From NCBI GenBank assembly GCA_022780025.1, contig JALEXS010000042.1, forward strand, positions 1 to 32,657: a stretch of DNA of 32,657 nt, in the 5' to 3' direction. A model generated the notes under the pieces. It made no database searches, was not told the origin of the DNA, and saw nothing but the letters and a program-made list of their open reading frames with translations. Position numbers and translations under genes: made by a program. Source of the DNA: Mollicutes bacterium. Lineage in GTDB: Bacteria; Bacillota_I; Bacilli_A; RFN20; CAG-826. This document shows, one piece after another, positions 15,038-23,544 of this stretch (positions within the stretch are counted from its first letter, which is position 1; each line of letters opens with the position of its first letter).

Positions 15038-17224
15038 TTAATAGTCTATAGGATTTACATTAATTTTTACTAAAATATTATTTTTTGACTTATAAGTATC
15101 AATAATTTCGTCTAAAATAGTTTCCACTTCGGATATTTTTTTGCATTTTAAATATAAATTGGTCTTATATTGCTTTCTATACCAAAATGGTTCACTTGGA
15201 TTCAAAATTATTAAATTTTCGTTAGATACTTGAATATAGTTTTTAATATCCTTAGCTACTTCATAAGTTAAATCAGCATCAGAAGCTATTATTTCAATAT
15301 TTATTACCTTATAAAATGGTGGATTATTTAATAATTTTCTACGTTCAATTTCATTTTTATAAAAAGACATGTAATCATTATTTATAGCAAATTTAATTGA
15401 ATTATCATCTTTAAAACTAGTTTGAATAATTGCTAATCCTTTTTTATCAGCACGTCCTGCTCGACCAATTGTTTGTGTAATTAAATCAAAAGCGTTTTCA
15501 CTAGCTTTATATGTAGCAATAGAAAGTAAAGAATCTGCATTAACTATTGCAACTAAAGTTACATCATCAAAGTCATGTCCTTTAGAAACTATTTGTGTTC
15601 CAATTAAAACTAATGCTTCTTTTTTATTAAATTTTGATAAAATAGTTGAGATTTGCGAGGATTTTGGTGTTCTATCACCATCTAATACTAAATAAGGTAC
15701 CTTAAATATTTTCTTAAAATCTTCTTCAACTTTCTCTATTCCAAAATCTAAATAGGATAAATATTTTGATCCACATTCTGGACATGTAGATGGTTTTTTG
15801 ATTTTATATCCGCAATGATTACAACGTAATGTTTCATCTTCTTTATAATAAATTAAATTCATATCACAGTGTGGACATTTAAAAGTGTGTCCACATTCTC
15901 GACAATAAAAACTTCTTCCGTATCCTTTAGTATTTATAAAAATAATAGTACGTTCGTTCTTTAATAATCTTAATTTAATTTCTTTTATTAATTGATATGA
16001 AAAAACTTGACTAAAACTTGGAAAATTAGTGAATTTCGTTCTATCAACAGTAATTATTTCTGGTAATTCTGCGTGATTATATCTTTCATTTAAAGTAAGT
16101 AATTTATAGACTCCGCTTTTAGCTTTTGACATAGTTTCTATTGACGGAGTTGCACTACCTAAAATAACTTTACCTTTATGATAGGTTGCCCTAATCATTG
16201 CTACATCTCTAGCATCATAACAAAGTGACTCATTTTCTTTATAAGTATCACTATGTTCCTCATCTATAATAATTACTCCAATATTAGATAATGGAGCAAA
16301 AATGGCACTTCTTGTTCCTATAACGATTCGAGCATGATTATCTTTAATTTTTCTATATTCATCATACCTTTGTCCTTCAGTTAAAGATGAGTGTAAAATA
16401 GCAATATCCACGCTAAAGTAGGATAAAATTCTAGAAATCATTAAAGGAGTAAGTGCAATTTCAGGTACTAAAATCAAAGCATTTTGACCATTATTGATTG
16501 CGTTTTCAACTGCTTTTATATAGATTTCGGTCTTACCACTGCCTGTTACACCATGCAAAAGATATACTAGATAATTACTATTTTTATACTCTTCAAACAC
16601 TTTTGCTTGTTCTTCGCTTAAAGAAAATTGTTTTTTATAATCAAAAATTGGTTCAATATCTAAGCGATATTTTTCCTTTTTTTCTAAAGTAATAATTCCT
16701 TTATCAATAAGCGAATTTAAAGACTTTGATTGACTAAAATTTGACTTAGGAACAAAGTCAATTTGACTAAATTTATTTAGTATCTTTTTTTCAAAATTAT
16801 TAATTTTAAATTTATCTATTTGATCATCATGCAATTTATAAAAATATTCATATTGAATATGAGAAATATTACTTAATTTTTTAGGACGCAAAGACTTAGG
16901 TAAAATTGTCTGCAAAGTCCCAATTAAAGGATAAAAATACCTTTTTGATAGAATATTAGCTAACTTAAATAATTCCTCATTAATTATAGGAGTTTCATCA
17001 ATTTGCTTATCTATAAATTTAAGGTTTAAACCAAGGTCATCAGATACCTTATTAATATCATCAGAATCAATGAATTTAGATTCTACAACAAATCCATATA
17101 ATTCCTTATTATTAAAATTAATTAAAACTCTAATTCCTTTTTGTACTTCTTTTAAAGAGCAATAATAAAAATAATTATTTAAAGCAAAAACATTATGTTC
17201 GACTAATACCTTTAATAAAAACAT
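15038..17224 (-). CDS. priA: Primosomal replication-restart helicase PriA
   Basis: A 728-residue superfamily 2 helicase that reloads the replisome at stalled forks. The N-terminal DNA-binding region (about 1-190) is followed by Walker A GVTGSGKT at 225-232, Walker B DEEH at 321-324 and the GSATPS motif. A zinc region carries eight cysteines in four CxxC pairs (CRECG, CPHC, CNHC, CPEC), needed for primosome assembly. The C-terminal helicase half includes the GTQIVSKGHDF and QTIGRAGR motifs. It is close to the E. coli length and shorter than the B. subtilis protein. Its ATG follows the gmk stop directly (TAGATG), so translation is probably by re-initiation. rpoZ, often between gmk and priA, is absent. 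Confidence 0.96.
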   Translation of the reverse strand: MFLLKVLVEHNVFALNNYFYYCSLKEVQKGIRVLINFNNKELYGFVVESKFIDSDDINKVSDDLGLNLKFIDKQIDETPIINEELFKLANILSKRYFYPLIGTLQTILPKSLRPKKLSNISHIQYEYFYKLHDDQIDKFKINNFEKKILNKFSQIDFVPKSNFSQSKSLNSLIDKGIITLEKKEKYRLDIEPIFDYKKQFSLSEEQAKVFEEYKNSNYLVYLLHGVTGSGKTEIYIKAVENAINNGQNALILVPEIALTPLMISRILSYFSVDIAILHSSLTEGQRYDEYRKIKDNHARIVIGTRSAIFAPLSNIGVIIIDEEHSDTYKENESLCYDARDVAMIRATYHKGKVILGSATPSIETMSKAKSGVYKLLTLNERYNHAELPEIITVDRTKFTNFPSFSQVFSYQLIKEIKLRLLKNERTIIFINTKGYGRSFYCRECGHTFKCPHCDMNLIYYKEDETLRCNHCGYKIKKPSTCPECGSKYLSYLDFGIEKVEEDFKKIFKVPYLVLDGDRTPKSSQISTILSKFNKKEALVLIGTQIVSKGHDFDDVTLVAIVNADSLLSIATYKASENAFDLITQTIGRAGRADKKGLAIIQTSFKDDNSIKFAINNDYMSFYKNEIERRKLLNNPPFYKVINIEIIASDADLTYEVAKDIKNYIQVSNENLIILNPSEPFWYRKQYKTNLYLKCKKISEVETILDEIIDTYKSKNNILVKINVNPIDY

Positions 17225-17797
17225 CTATTTTGTCATTCGATCCTTAATAATTTCAGCAATTCTTTGAGCAGCTAATTCTGGAACATCATTTACGACATTA
17301 TATTCATAAAGTGATTTCAATTGTAATTCTTTACTGCCTTTTTCTAATCTTTCTTTAATAACTTCTTCTGTTTCAGTACGTCTATTTCTAATTCTAGATT
17401 CTAATTCATATAAAGATGGAGGTAATAAGAAAATAGAAACGACATTATTTCCTTTCATCTTTTCCATTACTTGTCTAGCTCCATTAGTCTCAATTTCAAG
17501 AAGAATATTGTGACCTGAATCTAGCATTTGTTCTACATAAGCTTTAGGAGTTCCATAATAATTATTTACAAACTTAGCAAATTCAAGCAATTCGTCATGC
17601 TCGATTTTTCTTTCAAATCCTTCCTTACTAACAAAGAAGTAATCACGTCCGTCTACTTCGCCATTTCTAGGTTTCCTAGTTGTCATAGATATTGAGTAAG
17701 ATAAGTTTAAAGATTTGTCCTTCATTAGTTCTTTAACAACTGTGCCTTTACCAACACCACTAGGACCACTGACTATAATTAATAATCCCCTATTCAT
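17225..17797 (-). CDS. gmk: Guanylate kinase
   Basis: A 190-residue GMP kinase making GDP from GMP and ATP. The P-loop GPSGVGKG is at residues 11-18; the GMP-binding region SYSISMTTRKPRNGEVDGRDYFFV and the lid RNRRTETEEVIKERL are present. It is the first gene of the long minus-strand block running to the membrane protein at 9254. No Shine-Dalgarno precedes the ATG; a good promoter (17806-17834) places the transcription start at or next to the start codon, suggesting a leaderless or nearly leaderless message. Confidence 0.96.
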   Translation of the reverse strand: MNRGLLIIVSGPSGVGKGTVVKELMKDKSLNLSYSISMTTRKPRNGEVDGRDYFFVSKEGFERKIEHDELLEFAKFVNNYYGTPKAYVEQMLDSGHNILLEIETNGARQVMEKMKGNNVVSIFLLPPSLYELESRIRNRRTETEEVIKERLEKGSKELQLKSLYEYNVVNDVPELAAQRIAEIIKDRMTK

Positions 17798-17805
17798 AAT
17801 AAAAT

Positions 17806-17834
17806 AATATATACAAAAAAGTGTCGAGTTTCAA
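17806..17834 (-). promoter_or_regulatory. gmk promoter, close to the start codon
   Basis: On the minus strand TTGAAA (17834-17829), 17 bases, then TATATT (17811-17806) form a good vegetative promoter. Only eight bases lie between the -10 and the ATG at 17797, so the predicted start is within a base or two of the initiation codon. Confidence 0.6.
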
Positions 17835-17907
17835 TTACTTTTTAGTTACTTTACTGATAAGATTATAATTAAATAATAAAATTTCAGATTTCAAAAAATA
17901 AATCTTA

Positions 17908-17951
17908 AACTTTGTTATCAAAATATTAGTAAACTTATATAACTTTGTTAT
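17908..17951 (+). repeat. Two 11-base direct repeats upstream of pfkA
   Basis: AACTTTGTTAT occurs exactly at 17908-17918 and 17941-17951, 33 bases apart, about three helical turns. The first contains TTGTTA (17912-17917), which with TTATAT at 17935-17940 gives a possible promoter with a 17-base spacer; the second lies over or just after the start site. The pair could be an operator for pfkA-pyk; no known regulator site is recognised. Confidence 0.45.
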
Positions 17952-17980
17952 ATAATAAAAAAGTTGACGGAGGAATTTAT

Positions 17981-18940
17981 ATGGTCAAAAAAATTGGCAT
18001 ATTAACAAGTGGTGGAGATGCACCTGGCATGAACGATGCTATATTTGGTGCTATTAGAACTTGTTATAAATTAGATAAAGAGATTTATGCAATTTATGGT
18101 GGTTATAAAGGACTTATAGATGATAATATCGTAAAACTAGATAAAAATTTTGCTGATACTCTTATAAATCGTGGCGGAACAGCTATAAAAACAGCTCGTT
18201 TACCTGAATTTAAAGAAGATAAAGTTCAATATGAAGCAATTGAAACTTTAAAGAAACATGGTATTGAAGCTTTAATTGTTGTTGGCGGTGATGGCTCTTA
18301 CATGGGAGCAAAAAAATTAACAGAAAAAGGTATTAATTGTATAGGTTTACCTGGAACAATTGATAATGATATTTCTAGTACTGAAACTACTATCGGTTTT
18401 GATACTGCATTAAATACTGTAGTTGAAGCTATCGATCGTATCGTTGACACTTCTAGTAGTCACAATCGTTGTGCTGTAGTCGAAGTTATGGGCAATAAGT
18501 GTCCAGATCTCACACTTTTTGCTGGAATTGCAACTGGTGCAAATTATATATTAACAGCTGATAATAATGTTAATGTTGATAAAATGATCGAAGAATTAAA
18601 AGAATTAAAGAAAACAAATCCAGATCATGTTCTTATTTTAGTTGCTGAAAAATTATTAGATACAGCAGCTTTAGCAAAAAGAATTATGGATGAAACTGGC
18701 TTTGATACTAGAGAAACAGTTTTAGGTCACATTCAAAGAGGTGGTACTCCTACTGCAATGGAAAGAGTTAACTCAATAAGAATGGGAGCTTATGCTGTTG
18801 AATTACTTGATAAAGGAATTGGTGGTGTCTGTATTGGTACAAAAGGTTATGAATTAATCTATACAGATATTTACGATGCATTAAATTTAGAAAGAGATAA
18901 ACACGAAGATTTTTATTATACTCACGATTTAATTAAATAA
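17981..18940 (+). CDS. pfkA: ATP-dependent 6-phosphofructokinase
   Basis: A 319-residue PfkA, the standard bacterial length. It phosphorylates fructose-6-phosphate to fructose-1,6-bisphosphate, the committed step of glycolysis. The ATP-binding GGDAPGMN is at residues 11-18, followed by GGDGSYMGAKKL and the catalytic PGTIDNDI, and GHIQRGGTPTA near the C-terminus. I chose the ATG at 17981, preceded by GGAGG, over a TTG at 17945 in the same frame that would add twelve residues of no family match. pyk follows after 13 bases, so the two are a glycolytic operon. Confidence 0.96.
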   Translation: MVKKIGILTSGGDAPGMNDAIFGAIRTCYKLDKEIYAIYGGYKGLIDDNIVKLDKNFADTLINRGGTAIKTARLPEFKEDKVQYEAIETLKKHGIEALIVVGGDGSYMGAKKLTEKGINCIGLPGTIDNDISSTETTIGFDTALNTVVEAIDRIVDTSSSHNRCAVVEVMGNKCPDLTLFAGIATGANYILTADNNVNVDKMIEELKELKKTNPDHVLILVAEKLLDTAALAKRIMDETGFDTRETVLGHIQRGGTPTAMERVNSIRMGAYAVELLDKGIGGVCIGTKGYELIYTDIYDALNLERDKHEDFYYTHDLIK

Positions 18941-18953
18941 AGAGGGTAAAAAA

Positions 18954-20402
18954 ATGATAAATATTACTAAAAAAACTAAGGTTGTTTGTACTATTGGTCC
19001 TGCTAGTTCTAGCCCAGAAACGTTAAGAAAACTTATTCAAAACGGCATGAATGTAGCTCGTCTTAACTTCTCACATGGTGATTATGAAGAACATTTAGGA
19101 AAATTGAATAATATCCGTGCATTTGAAAAAGAGGGTATATATATTCCTATTGTTCTTGATACTAAAGGTCCTGAAATTCGTTGCCATGATATGGAAAATA
19201 ATTTAATTAATATTAAAAAGGGAACAACCTTAAGAATTTCCATGACAAAGGTCTTGGGTACACCTTCAAAAATCAGTGTTAATTTCCCTGATTTATATAA
19301 TGATGTATCTGTTGGTAATCATATTAAAATTGATGATGGAAAATTAGACCTTTTAGTAACTGGTAAAGATGAAGAAAATAAAGAAATTATTACTGAAGTT
19401 TTAAATGATCACGAATTAGCTAGTAAAAAAGGTGTTAATTGCACTGGTGCAAGATTATCAATGAAATTTATTAGCGAAAAGGATGAACAAGATTTAATTT
19501 GGGGTTGTGAACATGGTGTCGATTTTATAGCTGCAAGTTTTGTTAGAAATAAACAAGATGTTGAAGATATTCGTAAAATATTAGTTGATCATGGTCATCC
19601 TGAAATAAAAATTATTTCTAAAATTGAAAACTGCCAAGCAATGGGCTGCTTAGACGAAATAATTGATGCTAGTGATTCTATTATGGTCGCTAGAGGTGAT
19701 TTAGGTGTTGAAGTTCCATTTGAAGAAGTTCCACTTGTTCAAAGAAGACTTATCACTTTATGTAGACAAAAAGGAAAACCAGTTATTACTGCAACACAAA
19801 TGTTAGATAGTATGACTCATTCTCCTACTCCTACTAGAGCTGAAGTAAGTGATGTTGCTACAGCTGTTGATGAATCTACTGATTGTGTAATGTTAAGCGC
19901 TGAAAGTGCTAGTGGTGAATATCCTGCAGAAGCAGTTATGGCACAAGCTAAAATATCTAAAGCAATTGAAAGCGAATTAGATTACGAAACTTTAGCAAAA
20001 GAAGCTTATGATACTTCTAATAAAGATAATAACGATGCAATCGCTAATTCTATTGCAAATACTGCTAAATTAATTGATGCTAAATTAATTGTAAGTTATA
20101 CAGAGCGTGGTAATAGTTCTAGAAGAATTTCAAAAGCTAGACCATGTTGTCCTATTTTATCTATTACTAATAAAAGAACTACTGCTTTACAAAACGGACT
20201 TTACTGGGGCATTTATACAATTTTAATTAAAACTAAAATGCCTGATTTCATCGAAGACATGGAATCAATTGCAATTTTCTATGCTAAGAAAATTGGCTTA
20301 AAACCTGGTGATGTCATAGTTGTTAGTGGTGGCACTCCTACTGGTGCTGGTAAAACTAACTTTATGAGAATTATTACAATTCCAAAGGATAGAGAATTAT
20401 AA
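18954..20402 (+). CDS. pyk: Pyruvate kinase
   Basis: A 482-residue pyruvate kinase converting phosphoenolpyruvate and ADP to pyruvate and ATP. The N-terminal TKVVCTIGPAS and MNVARLNFSHG, the substrate loop IISKIENCQAM with its catalytic lysine, MVARGDLGVE and MLSAESASGEYP are all present. It lacks the extra C-terminal PEP-utiliser-like domain found in Bacillus pyruvate kinases. AGAGGG precedes the ATG. The next gene, thrS, starts behind a T-box leader. Confidence 0.96.
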   Translation: MINITKKTKVVCTIGPASSSPETLRKLIQNGMNVARLNFSHGDYEEHLGKLNNIRAFEKEGIYIPIVLDTKGPEIRCHDMENNLINIKKGTTLRISMTKVLGTPSKISVNFPDLYNDVSVGNHIKIDDGKLDLLVTGKDEENKEIITEVLNDHELASKKGVNCTGARLSMKFISEKDEQDLIWGCEHGVDFIAASFVRNKQDVEDIRKILVDHGHPEIKIISKIENCQAMGCLDEIIDASDSIMVARGDLGVEVPFEEVPLVQRRLITLCRQKGKPVITATQMLDSMTHSPTPTRAEVSDVATAVDESTDCVMLSAESASGEYPAEAVMAQAKISKAIESELDYETLAKEAYDTSNKDNNDAIANSIANTAKLIDAKLIVSYTERGNSSRRISKARPCCPILSITNKRTTALQNGLYWGIYTILIKTKMPDFIEDMESIAIFYAKKIGLKPGDVIVVSGGTPTGAGKTNFMRIITIPKDREL

Positions 20403-20407
20403 AACTA

Positions 20408-20436
20408 TTTACAAATTTTATTTGTAGATATAAGAT
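20408..20436 (+). promoter_or_regulatory. Candidate thrS promoter
   Basis: TTTACA at 20408-20413 and TAAGAT at 20431-20436 are separated by 17 bases. Transcription would begin near 20443, just before the T-box stem I. Readthrough from pyk is also possible, since no convincing terminator follows pyk. Confidence 0.45.
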
Positions 20437-20442
20437 AAATAC

Positions 20443-20671
20443 GCAAAGAGAAAGACAAGTTAGATATTTAAGTATTACTAGAGAGTAGAAATAGTTGGTG
20501 AAAATTTCTATTATTACAAATATCTAATACCACTTTTGAGCAATTAAGGAAACTTAACGCTGATTAACGTTACTAATCATAATCGAGGTGATAGTATTTT
20601 ATTACTATAACTAAGGTGGTACCGCGTAAATTAATACGTCCTTAGATAATTTTAATCTAAGGACTTTTTTA
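20443..20671 (+). promoter_or_regulatory. T-box riboswitch controlling thrS
   Basis: This leader senses uncharged tRNA-Thr and lets transcription continue into thrS. The near-invariant T-box AAGGTGGTACCGCG is at 20613-20626, with UGGU to pair with the tRNA acceptor end. A stem I is visible: TTAGATATTT near 20460 pairs with AAATATCTAA near 20518, enclosing GAGAGTAG- and GGTGAAA-type motifs. ACC at 20529-20531, followed by A, is the likely threonine specifier codon. CTAAGG at 20611-20616 can pair with CCTTAG at 20640-20645 to form the antiterminator, which excludes the terminator at 20638-20670. The exact 5' end is inferred. Confidence 0.92.
20638..20670 (+). terminator. T-box regulated terminator before thrS
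   Basis: GTCCTTAGAT at 20638-20647 pairs with ATCTAAGGAC at 20655-20664, followed by six Ts. Its left arm is shared with the antiterminator, so it forms when tRNA-Thr is charged. Confidence 0.9.
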
Positions 20672-20681
20672 AGGAGAAATT

Positions 20682-22607
20682 ATGGAACTAATATTAAAAG
20701 ATGAAAAAAAGATCGATTTAGAAAATGGTAAAAATGGCCATGACGTTGCATTATCTATTTCAACAAGTTTAGCTAAAGAAGCATTAGCTTATAAACTTAA
20801 TGACAAATTATTTGATTTATACACACCTATTAATGAAGGTGGTAAATTCGAAATTATTACCAAAAAAGACGAATGTGCTAAAGATATTTTAAATCATAGT
20901 ACAGCTCATCTTCTTGCTATGGCTGTTAAAGAGTTATATCCAAATGCCCATTTCGCAATTGGCCCTTCAATTGAAGATGGATTCTATTATGATATAGATT
21001 TTGGTAAAGATGTTTTAACTGAACAAAATTTACCAACTATCGAAAAGAAAATGAAAGAACTAGCTAAGAAAAATTTCTACATTACTAGACAAGAAATTTC
21101 TAAGCATGACGCTTTAGAATTATTTAAAGATAATCCTTATAAAGTTGAACTTATTAGTGAATTGGAAGATGGTACTATCACTATTTATAAACAAGGCGAT
21201 TTTGTTGATTTATGTTTAGGACCTCATGTTCCTTCAACTGGTTTTATTAAATTCTTTAAACTTGAATCTCTAGCTGGCGCTTATTGGAGAGGTGATAGTA
21301 AAAATAAGCAATTAACTAGAATTTATGGTGCTAGCTTCTTCTCTAATGAAGATTTAGAAGCATATGAACATATGAAAGAGGAAGCTAAAAAGAGAGATCA
21401 TAGAAAAATTGGTAAAGATCTTGGATTATTCATGTTCAGTGAATTTGGTCCAGGATTCCCATTTTATTTACCAAACGGTTTAATGCTTAGAAGACAAATT
21501 GAAAACTGGTGGAATAATATTCATGATCGTGAAGGTTATAAAATTATTAAAACTCCAATTATTCTTTCTAAAGAATTATGGCTCACAAGCGGTCACTGGG
21601 ATCATTATAAAGAAAATATGTACACAACCAAAATCGATGAAAAAGATTTTGCTATCAAACCAATGAACTGTCCAGGTGCAATTTTAGTTTATAATAATGA
21701 ACTTCATTCATATAGAGATTTACCATTAAGGTATGCTGAACTTGGTTTAGTTCATAGACATGAAGCTAGCGGTGCATTAAATGGTTTATTTAGAGTTAGA
21801 TGCTTTACTCAGGATGATGCTCATATATTCTGTAGAAGAGATCAACTTCAAAGCGAAATTCAAAAATTACTCCATTTATATGATGAAATGTATAGTATTT
21901 TTGGATTAGATTATAGTATTGTTCTTTCTACTAGACCTGAAGCAGATTATATTGGTGATATCAAAATTTGGGATGAATCAGAAAAAATATTAGCTGAGGC
22001 TTGTAAAGCAAGTGGTAAAGATTTCAAAATCAATCCTGGAGATGGTGCTTTCTACGGCCCAAAACTTGACTTCAAATTAAAAGATTGTATGGGAAGAATT
22101 TGGCAATGTGGAACTATCCAATTAGATATGAACTTACCAGAAAGATTCAATTGTACTTATATTGATAGTAACGGCGAAAAAGTTAGACCAATTATGTTAC
22201 ATAGAGCTATTTTAGGTAGTTTCGAAAGATTCTTAGGAATTATTACTGAACATTTTGCTGGTGCTTTCCCATTATGGATTGCTCCTGTTCAAATTCAAGT
22301 TTTACCTGTAAATAATGAATTCCATTTAGAATATGCTAAAAAATTAGTTGAACAATTAACTAATGAAGGATTTAGAGTCAACTTAGATGATTCAAATGAA
22401 AAATTAGGCTATAGATTAAGAAATACAATCCTTAAGAAAATTCCTTATACAATTGTTATCGGTGATAAGGAAGTTGAAAATAAATCAGTTACATACCGTA
22501 AATATTCAACAACTGAACAAATTAACATTTCTACTCAAGAATTTATCGATAAATTAAAACACGAAGTTAATGATAAAGAATTGTTAGTAGATCCAAAATC
22601 ATTATAA
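20682..22607 (+). CDS. thrS: Threonine-tRNA ligase
   Basis: A full-length 641-residue class II synthetase charging tRNA-Thr. An N-terminal TGS domain (1-60) is followed by the editing domain with HSTAH at 72-76 and C178/H182. The catalytic core contains zinc ligands C330 (in MNCPG) and H381 (in DDAHIF), the motif 2 region HRHEASGALNGLFRVR and the late LHRAILGSFERF with the third zinc histidine. A C-terminal anticodon-binding domain completes it. AAGGAG precedes the ATG. Expression is set by the T-box leader. The IS3 element begins 14 bases after its stop, so the natural 3' end of the message has probably been displaced. Confidence 0.97.
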   Translation: MELILKDEKKIDLENGKNGHDVALSISTSLAKEALAYKLNDKLFDLYTPINEGGKFEIITKKDECAKDILNHSTAHLLAMAVKELYPNAHFAIGPSIEDGFYYDIDFGKDVLTEQNLPTIEKKMKELAKKNFYITRQEISKHDALELFKDNPYKVELISELEDGTITIYKQGDFVDLCLGPHVPSTGFIKFFKLESLAGAYWRGDSKNKQLTRIYGASFFSNEDLEAYEHMKEEAKKRDHRKIGKDLGLFMFSEFGPGFPFYLPNGLMLRRQIENWWNNIHDREGYKIIKTPIILSKELWLTSGHWDHYKENMYTTKIDEKDFAIKPMNCPGAILVYNNELHSYRDLPLRYAELGLVHRHEASGALNGLFRVRCFTQDDAHIFCRRDQLQSEIQKLLHLYDEMYSIFGLDYSIVLSTRPEADYIGDIKIWDESEKILAEACKASGKDFKINPGDGAFYGPKLDFKLKDCMGRIWQCGTIQLDMNLPERFNCTYIDSNGEKVRPIMLHRAILGSFERFLGIITEHFAGAFPLWIAPVQIQVLPVNNEFHLEYAKKLVEQLTNEGFRVNLDDSNEKLGYRLRNTILKKIPYTIVIGDKEVENKSVTYRKYSTTEQINISTQEFIDKLKHEVNDKELLVDPKSL

Positions 22608-22621
22608 TTAGCACCAAAAAT

Positions 22622-22639
22622 AAAGTGGTTACGCTTAAA
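22622..22639 (+). repeat. IS3-element inverted repeat (orfB side)
   Basis: The bases from 22622 match the reverse complement of 24118-24135 at 16 of 18 positions. Confidence 0.8.
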
Positions 22640-22690
22640 CTGATGGGTACCCAGTTTCCTAGACACTAAATGTTTATTAACTGGATTATA

Positions 22691-23491
22691 TCACAAGACT
22701 GACATGGATGCTTCCCTAAACTTAGATGGAGGCATCCATTTTGTTTTGCTTTTAATCCTTTTGTTGTTATAGTAATCAATATATTCAACTACCGCTTGTT
22801 TAAATTGTTCAAATGTTTTGAAATCTGATTCATGACCATAAAACATTTCGTTTTTCATTACTCCAAAGAACGATTCCATTATACAGTTATCAATGCAGTT
22901 GCCTTTTCTTGACATTGATTGAATAATTCCCATTTCTTTTAGTTTTTCTTGGTAAAACCTATGTTGATATTGCCAGCCCATATCGCTATGGAAAATCAAT
23001 CCTTCTAGATGTGGATGCTTTCTAAAAGCTTCATTTAACATTCTCATTGTTTGTTCTAAATTAGGAGATAGAGATAGGTCCCACGCAACAACGTCACCCA
23101 TTCCCATATCAATGATTGGTGACAGATAACATTTGCCAAATGGACAATTAAATTGAGATACATCAGTTGTCCGTTTTTTATTAGGTTTAGTTGTGACGAA
23201 GTTTCTGTTAATTATGTTGTCAGCAACATGTCCAACTTCACCAATATACGAATGATACTTTTCTTTCCTTCTAATTGCTCTTAACCCCAATTTAGTCATT
23301 AATCTAAGGACTTTCTTGTGATTAATAACGTAACCGCGATTGTGTAATTCTGCTGTTATTCTTTTAAAACCATATCTTTGCTTATTTTCAAAGAAAATAT
23401 TTTCGATTAAATCCATTATTTCTTTGTTTTTAAGATCTTTATCGTTTTTCTTAAGTTCGAAATAATATGTTGCTCGTGGAAGAGAAGCCAC
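22691..23491 (-). CDS. IS3-family transposase OrfB (DDE integrase domain)
   Basis: The 266 residues from a GTG at 23491 contain an HTH_21-type region followed by the retroviral-integrase-like catalytic core. The triad is D110 (TTDVSQF), D170 (FHSDMGWQY) and E206 (NCIMESFFG), with 35 residues between the second and third, the DD35E spacing of the IS3 family. The frame is open further upstream, through KERILSKLLK, into orfA. The working protein is therefore expected to be an OrfAB fusion of about 461 residues made by -1 frameshifting at 23554-23559, not a product of this GTG. The protein ends with TGA. No inactivating change is seen. Confidence 0.92.
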   Translation of the reverse strand: MASLPRATYYFELKKNDKDLKNKEIMDLIENIFFENKQRYGFKRITAELHNRGYVINHKKVLRLMTKLGLRAIRRKEKYHSYIGEVGHVADNIINRNFVTTKPNKKRTTDVSQFNCPFGKCYLSPIIDMGMGDVVAWDLSLSPNLEQTMRMLNEAFRKHPHLEGLIFHSDMGWQYQHRFYQEKLKEMGIIQSMSRKGNCIDNCIMESFFGVMKNEMFYGHESDFKTFEQFKQAVVEYIDYYNNKRIKSKTKWMPPSKFREASMSVL

Positions 23492-23544
23492 TTTAAGTAA
23501 TTTTGATAATATCCGTTCTTTATGTGTGGATAATAATTCACTAA

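Noticed and set aside
17945-17980. pfkA starting at the TTG at 17945
   Set aside because: It would lie upstream of the GGAGG site and add residues that PfkA proteins lack; the ATG at 17981 gives exactly 319 residues.
20403-20430. A terminator after pyk
   Set aside because: TTTACAAA and TTTGTAGA form only a weak eight-pair stem and no U-tract follows, so readthrough into the T-box leader is likely.
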